Shown here: one piece after another, positions 7,845 to 18,200 of the stretch
Position numbering within the stretch: position 1 is the first letter of the stretch
How the letters are laid out: every line of letters starts with the position of its first letter
Assembly (NCBI GenBank): GCA_964408455.1
Contig: CAYOZN010000012.1
Span: forward strand, 62,001-126,000
Length of the DNA stretch: 64,000 nt
Source of the DNA: CAYOZN01 sp964408455
GTDB taxonomy: Bacteria > Planctomycetota > Phycisphaerae > UBA1845 > UTPLA1
Direction: 5' to 3'
Translations under genes and position numbers: made by a program
The notes under the pieces: model-generated
The model's input: only the letters and a program-made list of their open reading frames with translations
The model's database searches: none
What the model was told of the DNA's origin: nothing

Positions 7845-9008
7845 TCAATCCTGCGGAAATTCCTGCGGAGCGCTCAGTCGCACGCGTGCGGTCACTTCCT
7901 CCCCCTGGCGGTTCAACGTGATGCGAACGGTGTCGCCCACCTTGTAATGCGACAGGGCCTTAAGCAGATCGGTCGTGTTGGCGATGGGCCGGTCCTCGAT
8001 CTTGACGATGATGTCACCCAGGTCCAGATCGCCCATCTCACTGATGCGCGTGCCGATCAGGCCGGCTTCGTCAGCGCCGCTCCCCGGCTGCACGCTGATG
8101 ATCAGCACGCCGTCCACCGGCGCACCCTGATCGCGGTTGAGTCCGCGCACCGTCACCCCAAGCTGCGGCCGAATAATGCGGCCATGCTCGATTAGCTGCG
8201 GAACGACGCTGTTCACGACGTCTACGGGCACGGCAAAGCTGATGCCCGCGCTGGTCCCCGAGCGCGAGATGATCTGGGTGTTCACCCCGATCAGCCGGCT
8301 GGCGCTGTCCAGAAGCGGTCCGCCGGAGTTACCCGGATTGATCGCCGCGTCCGTCTGGATCACATCCTCGATTGGCTGGCCATTCAGGGAGGGAATCGTT
8401 CTACCCAACGCGCTCACCACGCCGGTCGTCAGCGTCTGGTCGAGCCCGAACGGGTTGCCGATCGCATACACCGCCTGGCCGACGCGCAGGTCCGCCGAGC
8501 TGCCGATCGCAATTGGCTTCAGGCGAATGGCCGGGGCGTCGATGCGAACGACCGCGATATCCTTGTCCTCCACCGCGCCGACAAAATCGGCCTCCCAGAT
8601 GGACTGGTCTGCCAGCGTCACGCGGACCCGTGATGCGCCGCGGACGACATGATAGTTCGTCACAATGTGGCCGCGATCGTCCCAGATGAAGCCCGAACCG
8701 GCACCCTGCGTGGGAATCTCAAAGACCTCGAAGCCGAATTGCTGCCGACGCCGCATGTCGCTGGTGAGGTACACCACTGAGGGCGCCGCGGTCTCGAAGA
8801 TGTCAATGGTCGATTTCTCAAAATTGGCAAGATCGCCGCGTGGCGTCACCGGCCGCGGCTCCGCCCTGGGCAGCCATCGGCCGCGGACGATATTCATCAG
8901 CACCAGTCCCACCGCCAGCCCGACCATGATGCCTACCAGCAAGGGGAGGCGCCGCGACCGCGCGGCGGGAGGCGGATATTCAGCGTGACCGTAGTTGTCA
9001 GAGTTCAT
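7845..9008 (-). CDS. HtrA/DegP-type serine protease with one PDZ domain
   Basis: The 387-residue protein has one N-terminal membrane helix (about residues 23-41), a trypsin-like domain with His in TNYHVV, Asp in DIAVVRID and Ser in NPGNSGGPLL, and one C-terminal PDZ domain with GDIIVKIEDRPI. Such proteins degrade or refold misfolded envelope proteins. With a single membrane anchor and one PDZ it resembles DegS/HtrA rather than soluble DegP. AAAGG lies 6 nt before the ATG at 9008. It lies about 210 nt upstream of the amidohydrolase pair on the same strand and may or may not be co-transcribed. Confidence 0.93.
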   Translation of the reverse strand: MNSDNYGHAEYPPPAARSRRLPLLVGIMVGLAVGLVLMNIVRGRWLPRAEPRPVTPRGDLANFEKSTIDIFETAAPSVVYLTSDMRRRQQFGFEVFEIPTQGAGSGFIWDDRGHIVTNYHVVRGASRVRVTLADQSIWEADFVGAVEDKDIAVVRIDAPAIRLKPIAIGSSADLRVGQAVYAIGNPFGLDQTLTTGVVSALGRTIPSLNGQPIEDVIQTDAAINPGNSGGPLLDSASRLIGVNTQIISRSGTSAGISFAVPVDVVNSVVPQLIEHGRIIRPQLGVTVRGLNRDQGAPVDGVLIISVQPGSGADEAGLIGTRISEMGDLDLGDIIVKIEDRPIANTTDLLKALSHYKVGDTVRITLNRQGEEVTARVRLSAPQEFPQD

Positions 9009-9220
9009 CGCGTGCCTTTGTCGTTGCGGTGTTAGCGGACGTGAATTCTATGTTCGGAAAATACCGATGCACGTCAAGCCCGCCGCGGATCGCGGGGTTC
9101 TATTGGTCTGTCCGATTATTGGACCTGGGTTTACACGAGGTTGAACGCCCGCCCACGACCGGCCGATAAGCACTATGCCATCGCATTTGTGGTTCGCCGC
9201 ACCGTCGAAAGGAGCCGGCC

Positions 9221-10135
9221 GTGGGTTTTCTGAAGGCTACCGCGCGGACATCGTGGCTCGCGTTGATATCGATCGCCGCGTCGGGATGCAACGTACATCC
9301 GCCGCTCGTGCTTGACGAGTTTGGAAACTCGGAGCTCAGCGCTCCCGAGGGAATCGATCCCCGGAGCCCGCATATCGAGCGGACCACCGATTCCATCGAC
9401 TTTACAGGCATCGAGACGATCCGCATCGATATCCCGATGGGCCGCGTGATGCTGTCGCAGAGCGCCGTCGGATCGATCGCCACAATTCAATTGACGGAGA
9501 TTATCACGCGCTCCGGTCTCAGCGCAGCGCAACTCTCCGATTACCTCTTCCAGTCGGGCGTGTCCTTCGAACGGTCGTTCGTCGACGGTTCTCGGCTCGA
9601 CGTGGAGGCAACGCTCGCGGAGGGACTTCTCGACGAGGACATTCTCTTCGACGTCCGCGTCATGGTGCCGGATGGAGCCCACGTTGAAATCATCGTTGGC
9701 CACGGCCCGGTCAAGGTCGATGGCCTGGTCGGCAACGTCGAGATTCGCACGTCCGACGGCACCATCGACATCGCCGGCGTCGATGGCAACGTCATTGCCG
9801 AAACGACGCAGAAGCCAGTCACCATCACCGAAGTCACCGGCGACGTGAAGGCCGTCACCAGTGAAAGCGATGTCACGTTGCGGCTCACGCCCGGTCTCGA
9901 GGGCCGCATCAGCGCGCGCACTACCAGCGGCGCCATCCTGATGACCGTCGCCAGTTCCGCCACCGCCAGCCTTGAACTGACCTCGATCGATGGCGAAGTC
10001 TCGGCCGATCTGAGCGCATTCACCGTGAGCGGAATCACCACCGGTGCCGGTTTCGTCAAGGGCGTTCTGAACGGCGGCGGCGGCGCAATCGAGGCCACCA
10101 CGTCCACCGGCAAGATCACCTTCAACGGCATGTAA
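9221..10135 (+). CDS. Lipoprotein with DUF4097-like beta-repeat domain
   Basis: The GTG start at 9221 has AAAGGAG 6 nt upstream. The N-terminus is a lipoprotein signal with a lipobox ending in SGC (about residue 23). From about residue 120 the chain consists of short repeating beta strands (GDVKAVTSESDVTL, GRISARTTSGAIL, GGAIEATTSTGKITF) as seen in the DUF4097/putative adhesin fold, a right-handed beta structure. The function is unknown; similar proteins are envelope-associated. It is divergent from htrA. Confidence 0.75.
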   Translation: MGFLKATARTSWLALISIAASGCNVHPPLVLDEFGNSELSAPEGIDPRSPHIERTTDSIDFTGIETIRIDIPMGRVMLSQSAVGSIATIQLTEIITRSGLSAAQLSDYLFQSGVSFERSFVDGSRLDVEATLAEGLLDEDILFDVRVMVPDGAHVEIIVGHGPVKVDGLVGNVEIRTSDGTIDIAGVDGNVIAETTQKPVTITEVTGDVKAVTSESDVTLRLTPGLEGRISARTTSGAILMTVASSATASLELTSIDGEVSADLSAFTVSGITTGAGFVKGVLNGGGGAIEATTSTGKITFNGM

Positions 10136-10156
10136 CAGGCCGGGGCCCCCGTTCAT

Positions 10157-11119
10157 TTGGCGCATAAACCACCCACAACCTTCACGCCGGCCGTTCGCGG
10201 TACCCTCGACTGGCTCGTCGAGCGCCGCTGGATCGATGCGCCGCTCGATGCCGCGGGTGAGGCACAATACCTGTTGTGCCATGCCGTGCGACTGCACGAG
10301 TCCTTCTCGCGCCTGCCGGCTGCCCGCGGCGGCGGACGATGCCTGGTCGTCGGCTCGTGGGGGCTGGAGGTGCCGTACCTGGCGGGGCGGCTGGGCTGGC
10401 GCGACGTCGTCTGCATCTGCGCCCCCGGCTCCATGTCATCGCTGATGCGCCCCGTCCGTGCAGACCCGCGCCCGGGCCGCGGCGATCTGCGCCCCGCCGT
10501 GCGTGCCCATCCCAATCGCGATGAGCGCTACGCCTTTCATCTGCTCGAGCACGATCTGGAAAGCGGGCCGATGCCCTTCGACGACGGCGCGTTCGACCTG
10601 GTCGTTTTCTGGGGCTGCTTCGAGCACCTGCGGCACGATCCCGAGTTCGGACTGTACGAGATTAACCGCGTGACGGCTCCGGGCGGCGTCGTCAGCCTGG
10701 TGACCGACAACGCCATCAGCTTTCAGATGACGCACGCCATGCTCCGCGGTCAGCCGATGCCGACGCGACTGCACCATCCGGCGTCGGAAGGCCATTGGCG
10801 GCTGTACACGCCGCCGGAGATCGAGGAATTGTTGACCGGCACCGGCTGGCGCGTGGACCTGCTGACGACGATCGTGCTCGATCCGCCGGTGTACTGGAAA
10901 TGGTGGAAGCGCTGGCTGTTCCAGCGGCTGGTGGCGGGGTTTCGGCGCGGGTTCGGCCTGCGCGAGCCGTACTGGAATGCCTTCATTCTGGCACAAGCGG
11001 TGAAGTCGTCGCCGCCGGCTCGGCAGTATCCGCGATGGCTCTACAAGGACGATAAAATCGCCGCGCTGAAGCGGGAGATGCTGGAGATCGTCGGTGCCCG
11101 GGCCCGGGCGTCGGCGTAA
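10157..11119 (+). CDS. Class I SAM-dependent methyltransferase
   Basis: The 320-residue protein has a Rossmann-type outline: motif I GGRCLVVGSWGLEVPYLAGRL (about 58-78), a motif with FDLVVFWGCFEHLRHDPE (about 152-169) and TAPGGVVSLVTDNA. These resemble methyltransferases of the Methyltransf_11/23 group, with a loose motif I. A tryptophan-rich segment (YWKWWKRWLF) precedes a basic amphipathic region, suggesting membrane contact. The start is a TTG at 10157, or a later codon. The substrate cannot be told. It lies 21 nt after the lipoprotein gene, so co-transcription is likely. Confidence 0.75.
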   Translation: MAHKPPTTFTPAVRGTLDWLVERRWIDAPLDAAGEAQYLLCHAVRLHESFSRLPAARGGGRCLVVGSWGLEVPYLAGRLGWRDVVCICAPGSMSSLMRPVRADPRPGRGDLRPAVRAHPNRDERYAFHLLEHDLESGPMPFDDGAFDLVVFWGCFEHLRHDPEFGLYEINRVTAPGGVVSLVTDNAISFQMTHAMLRGQPMPTRLHHPASEGHWRLYTPPEIEELLTGTGWRVDLLTTIVLDPPVYWKWWKRWLFQRLVAGFRRGFGLREPYWNAFILAQAVKSSPPARQYPRWLYKDDKIAALKREMLEIVGARARASA

Positions 11120-11131
11120 AATTACGGCACT

Positions 11132-11623
11132 TCAGGAACGACCCTCCGCGCGCCGACGTGCATCTCTTGCAAGCGCCTCGTCCAACAATTGCTCCGTTGC
11201 GCGAAAGGATGTGTTTCGTAGTGCGTCAATTGCGTCGTTCAGTTTGATGAGATCGCGCTCCGCCGCGGCCTCAAGCACTCCAATTGTCCCCGTCGCAAAC
11301 AGTCCCAGATTAGAAGCCGCTATGAAGCCCTTGCGTTCATCAACGAGAACAACGTCTGCTTGAAGTTCAAGCGCCAGGCTCAGCGCTTCGGTTTCCCCGG
11401 GCCCCAATTGCAACCTGGTATCGAGGCGCGCGGGTGACCGAACCTCAATCCAGCTTGGAAGCGAATGTACCCAAGAGAGGATTGTGGGCGGCGATGCTGG
11501 ATGACTTAACTCGGCCAGGACGGCTGGTGGTACCAACACCCTGCAAAAAAGGGCGGGAAGCACGCGATCAAGCTGAATCAGGACGAGGTAATTAAGGGGC
11601 GATGTGTCAGAGACGACAATCAT
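11132..11623 (-). CDS. DUF3368-type PIN-like toxin
   Basis: The protein begins IVVSDTSPLNYL, then has LGPGETEALSLALEL, VLVDERKGFIAA and GTIGVLEAA. This is the usual order of the DUF3368 family of PIN-like nucleases, which are paired with UPF0175 proteins. Acidic residues of the PIN active site (D in SDTSP, E in GETEA, D in VDERKG) are intact. It overlaps its partner gene by 4 nt. Confidence 0.85.
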   Translation of the reverse strand: MIVVSDTSPLNYLVLIQLDRVLPALFCRVLVPPAVLAELSHPASPPTILSWVHSLPSWIEVRSPARLDTRLQLGPGETEALSLALELQADVVLVDERKGFIAASNLGLFATGTIGVLEAAAERDLIKLNDAIDALRNTSFRATEQLLDEALARDARRRAEGRS

Positions 11624-11886
11624 GTTCCAATGCGCTTCCGAAGGCCCTCTACCTGAGACTCCAGCTCGCCACTTGTCAGGAGGTCTTCGGTCACGCCGTG
11701 CCGCTTGAGAACGCCATCCGCTTCGTATCGCGAAAGCCCCAGGCTTTGCGCAAATTCGCCGTGTGAAATATGCCCCTGCCGGTAGAGCTCGACCATGAGG
11801 GCTTCTGTAGCCGCCGCAGGCAGATTTCCAAGCTTGGCTTCAAGCTTTGCCTCTAGCGACGGCGAAATCTCAATGTGAATGGCCAT
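11620..11886 (-). CDS. UPF0175 antitoxin
   Basis: The 88-residue protein has the UPF0175 outline: a predicted helical N-terminal part and a DNA-binding segment with HGEFAQSLGLSRYEADGVLKRHGV (helix-turn-helix, about residues 41-64). It is the first gene of a minus-strand pair with a DUF3368 nuclease, the standard partner. A good extended -10 promoter lies 36 nt upstream of the start codon. Confidence 0.85.
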   Translation of the reverse strand: MAIHIEISPSLEAKLEAKLGNLPAAATEALMVELYRQGHISHGEFAQSLGLSRYEADGVLKRHGVTEDLLTSGELESQVEGLRKRIGT

Positions 11887-11921
11887 GTTGGCGACTCCAG
11901 ATGAACGCGTCGGTTGTTGCC

Positions 11922-11930
11922 ATTATAGCA
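11922..11930 (-). promoter_or_regulatory. Extended -10 promoter of the UPF0175/DUF3368 pair
   Basis: On the minus strand the sequence reads TGCTATAAT, a perfect extended -10. No good -35 is visible at the right distance, which an extended -10 can replace. Transcription would start about 10 nt before the UPF0175 leader and give a short untranslated region. Confidence 0.55.
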
Positions 11931-12207
11931 GAACCTCACTCCTGCGCGCTAAAGCCGCCGCCGCTCCCGTTTTTGGCAAACAGTTGTTGGTGAGCGGAAG
12001 CAGGCTTAGGTAGCGATTGGCCGGCCTAGGCGCGATTAAGCCGTTCGACTCCTCTCAGACATCTCCGTCACCGGATGGCATCCCGAGATTATTCGAGGAG
12101 CGCCGAAACTGATTACCGCGATCGGCCGTAGTTCCTCCGAATCAATAACGAACTGCCTCACCTCGCCCCTAACAATATCCTTCCTTGCAGGCTAGAATAG
12201 CCCCTGC
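11931..12207. other. Divergent intergenic region before uvrA
   Basis: No gene is seen. Next to the uvrA start, TAGAAT (12193-12198) lies 9 nt before the ATG and no Shine-Dalgarno site is present. This is compatible with a leaderless uvrA transcript. No LexA-like palindrome was recognised. Confidence 0.45.
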
Positions 12208-14391
<2,184 letters not shown>

Positions 14392-14443
14392 AGACGACAA
14401 GGCGGGTGGAGTTACCAGTCGGATGGAGGCACAAGTTAAGTGC

Positions 14444-14468
14444 CATGCCTAAGCGAAGCGCAGGCATG
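14444..14468. repeat. 25-bp palindrome between uvrA half and nucleotidyltransferase
   Basis: CATGCCT and AGGCATG (7 bp each) flank an 11-nt loop AAGCGAAGCGC. A near copy with the loop AAGCGCAGCGC is found at 49329-49353. GTGC precedes both copies. It follows the uvrA stop by about 50 nt and could be a REP-like element or a processing hairpin. Confidence 0.6.
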
Positions 14469-14512
14469 CTGTGGCGTCGATAAAAAATGCCGAAGCGGGA
14501 TATCGTATTAGT

Positions 14513-15295
14513 ATGACCGAAATGACCGACAACCCAATTCAGGCATCACCCGGCAATCACCTGGCCGAATGGAAGGACACGCGATCCCCCCAGCAGCGTG
14601 ATCGCATGATGCAGCAGGCGCTGGCATTGGCCCGTGGCCCCGTGCGCAACGGCGATTTGTTGCGGGAGGCCGTGGACCGAATGCTGGCCATCCGCGCCAT
14701 GCGAGAAGAGCGGAAAGTGCCGATCATGAGCAATGCGCTGATTACCACGTTGAGTGCCGTGGCTGATGCATTGGAGCAGAACAATGTCATTTATGCCGTG
14801 ACGGGATCGCTGGCCAGCAGTCTGCACGGCGAGTACTTCGAGAGCATGGATGTGGACATCGTTCTGATCGCGTCGCCTGCCGATGCGCTGAACGCCGCAA
14901 GCCAACTCGCGCCGCGGTTTTACGCGCCGGCGGAGATGCTGTCCGATGCCGCCTCTCGTGGTTCAATCGCCAATGTCATCGACAATCAAACCGGTCTGAA
15001 GGTTGATCTGTCCTTCATCGGCGTCGACTCCTACATGCGTCAGGTGCTGCAACGACGCATTCGCAGCCGCATCGGTTCCGATCCACGCGAATTCTGGTTC
15101 GTCACGCCCGAGGACATCATTCTCATGAAGCTCGTGTGGCGAAAAGACACGCAATCGGCAAAACAGTGGGAGAATGCACTGGGCGTCGCGCGGATGAAAA
15201 ACGTGAACATGGACTGGAAATACCTGTTTGAACAGGCACGCACGCTCGGCGTCGAAGCGGACCTGATCAAGCTGCGCGACGAGGCGGGAATCTAG
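14513..15295 (+). CDS. Nucleotidyltransferase-fold protein inserted between the uvrA parts
   Basis: The protein has an N-terminal helical region (about 1-75) and then a probable minimal nucleotidyltransferase core: YAVTGSLASSLHGEYFESMDVDIVL fits the GS...D-x-D pattern of the AbiEii/MNT-like superfamily, and VTPEDIILMKLVW is a motif shared by many of these proteins. Such enzymes transfer a nucleotide to protein or tRNA, or act as toxins or antitoxins; no specific role can be assigned here. ATG at 14513 is chosen because TATCGT lies 6 nt upstream and no Shine-Dalgarno site is present; GTG at 14471 is an in-frame alternative. Its stop is one base before the start of the giant UvrA gene, so they are likely co-translated. 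Confidence 0.65.
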   Translation: MTEMTDNPIQASPGNHLAEWKDTRSPQQRDRMMQQALALARGPVRNGDLLREAVDRMLAIRAMREERKVPIMSNALITTLSAVADALEQNNVIYAVTGSLASSLHGEYFESMDVDIVLIASPADALNAASQLAPRFYAPAEMLSDAASRGSIANVIDNQTGLKVDLSFIGVDSYMRQVLQRRIRSRIGSDPREFWFVTPEDIILMKLVWRKDTQSAKQWENALGVARMKNVNMDWKYLFEQARTLGVEADLIKLRDEAGI

Positions 15296-15296
15296 C

Positions 15297-18200
15297 GTGG
15301 CGCGCGCTCGGACACCCAGCCATTCGCGTCGCGGTGCAAGGCTCCGTGGCGAATCCGCGCACCAGCCCCCCGCGCCTGGGGATGATCGCACGCGCTCGCA
15401 GAACTGGCTCACCGTCCGCGGCGCCGCCCACAACAATCTCAAGAACATCGACGTCGCCATCCCCCTTGGTCGCTTTGTCTGCATCACCGGCGTCTCCGGC
15501 TCCGGCAAGTCGTCGCTGGTCAACGACATCCTGCGCGAACGCCTCGCGCGCGATCTGAACGAAATCGAAAGTGCCCGGCCCGGTCGCCACGCAGGCATCG
15601 ACGGCCTGCACCATCTCGACAAGGTCATCGACATCGACCAGTCGCCCATCGGTCGCACGCCGCGCAGCAACCCGGCGACGTACATCAAGGTCTTCGACCA
15701 GATTCGCGATCTGTTCGCCAGTCTGCCCGACAGCAAGGTGCGCGGCTATCCCCGCGGCCGCTTCAGCTTCAACGTGCCCACCGGCGAGGCCGGCGGCGGC
15801 CGCTGCGAGGCCTGCGAGGGCAACGGCGCCAACCGCGTCGAGATGGATTTCCTCGCAGACGTCTGGGTCACCTGCCCGGTCTGCGAGGGGCGGCGGTTCA
15901 ATCACGAGACGCTTCAGATTCGCTTCCGCGGCAGGAGCATCCACGACGTGCTGGAGATGGACGTGCAGCAGGCGCTCGAGCATTTCGACGCCATCCCCAG
16001 GGTGCGTGCCATGCTGGCGACGCTGCACGACGTGGGGCTTGACTACATCAAGCTCGGCCAGGCCAGCAACACGCTCTCGGGCGGCGAGGCCCAGCGAATC
16101 AAGCTCGCCCGCGAACTGGTCAAGCGCTCGACCGGCCGCACGCTCTACCTGCTCGACGAACCGACGACCGGCCTGCACTTCGAGGACATCCGCCGTCTGC
16201 TGGCCGTGCTGCACGGCTTCGTCGATGCCGGCAACACGGTCGTCGTGATCGAACACAACCTCGACGTCATCAAGACCGCAGACTGGATCATCGACCTCGG
16301 CCCCGAAGGTGGCGACGCCGGCGGTCTGATCGTTGCCGAGGGCACGCCGGAGGAAGTGTCGCGTTGCGAGGCGTCATATACAGGGCAGGCGCTGCGAGCG
16401 GTACTGCCCGAATGTAAACTGCAGAATGCTGAATGCAAAACGAAGGGAAAGTCCAATGTCGTGACGATTGCGCGGCAAGACAGGCAACGCAGGCGCGACA
16501 GCCGGATAGCAGGTTCCGATCGCGCAAAAACGCTCACTTCGGACCATACAGCATTCAGCATTCAACATTCCGCATTCCCCCCCGGCATCACCGTCGTCGG
16601 CGCAAAGGAACACAACCTGAAGGACATTACCGTCCACGTCCCGCGCGGGCAGATGACGGTCTGCTCCGGGGTGTCCGGCAGCGGCAAGACCAGCTTCGCC
16701 ATGGACACGGTCTACGTGGAGGGCCAGCGCCGCTACGTCGAATCGCTGTCGGCCTACGCGCGGCAGTTCCTCGGGCAGTTCCAGAAGCCGAAAGTTGACC
16801 ACGTTCACGGTCTCTCGCCCGCCATTGCCATCGAGCAGAAGTCGGCGACCAAGAGCCCGCGTTCGACCGTCGGCACGGTGACCGAGATTTACGACTACAT
16901 GCGCGTATTGTGGGCGCGCGTGGGTCAGCCGCACTGCCCGAAATGCGCCGAGGCCATCGGCACGCAGTCCAGCGAAGAGATCGTCAACAAGGTGTTGGCG
17001 GCGGGCGAGGGCGCAAAGCTCCTGCTCTGCGCGCCCATCGAGCGCAGCCCCGGCGAGGACTGGGCCGCCCTGTTGGCCCGATGCAAGTCGCAGGGCTACC
17101 TGCGGGCGCGCGTCGACGGCGCACTGCTGGAGATTGAAGACTCGACGAGGCTGGACGCCCGCCGGCATCATCGCGTGGAGATCGTCGTCGATCGCATTGT
17201 TGTACGGGCGGCGGCGCGCAAACGGATCGCCGACTCTGTCGAGCATGCCCTCGCCTTGGGCAAGGGCGTCATCGCCGTCGTGAAGTGGCAGGATGACGAT
17301 CGTGCCGGCGAGGCGGCGCGATATTCGCAGCATTTCGCGTGCGACCAGTGCGGTGAGAGCTACGACGAGATCACGCCGCATCACTTCAGCTTTAACGCGC
17401 GCACCGGCTGGTGCGAGCGCTGCGAGGGACTGGGCGTGCAGCGCGGCACCAGCCCGGATGCCATCCTCACCGACGCGTCCCGATCCATTCTCGACGGTGG
17501 CGTTGCGGGATGGGAGCAGGCCGAGTCCCGACCCATGCTCGCTGCCATGCTGCGGGCACTGGCAGACGCCATCGGATTCGATGCAGATACGCCGATTGCC
17601 GAGCTGAAGCGCGAGCATCGGCATGCGCTGCTCTTCGGCCTCGGCGAGCGCTGGATCGCCCCTGCGCCGGCAGGGCAGTCCGGCATTCCCGGCCTGCGCT
17701 TCCAATGGAAAGGCTTCTTCCCCGCCATCGACGAAGCGACGAAAAACTCCTGGGAATACCGCAAGCGCCTCCAGGACCTGGTCAGCGACGTCGACTGCCA
17801 GGCTTGCGCCGGCGGTCGCATCCGCCCCGAATCGCGCGCGGTGCGCCTCGGCGGCCGGTCCATCATCGACGTCTGCGCCATGCCGCTAAGCGAAGCCGCT
17901 GAGTATTTCAATAAGCTCAGGCTGGATCGCCGCCAGGCGCGGATCGCTGGCGAACTGCTGCATGAAATCAAATCGCGCCTCCGCTTCCTCCTCGACGTAG
18001 GGCTCGAATATCTCACGCTCGGTCGCGCCGCGCCGACGCTGTCCGGCGGCGAGTCGCAGCGCATCCGCCTCGCCTCGCAGATCGGCAGCGGCCTGACCGG
18101 CGTGCTCTATGTCCTCGACGAGCCGACCATCGGCCTGCACCCGCGCGACAATGCCCGCCTGGTGCATGCCCTCCAGAAGCTGCGCGACCTCGGCAACACA

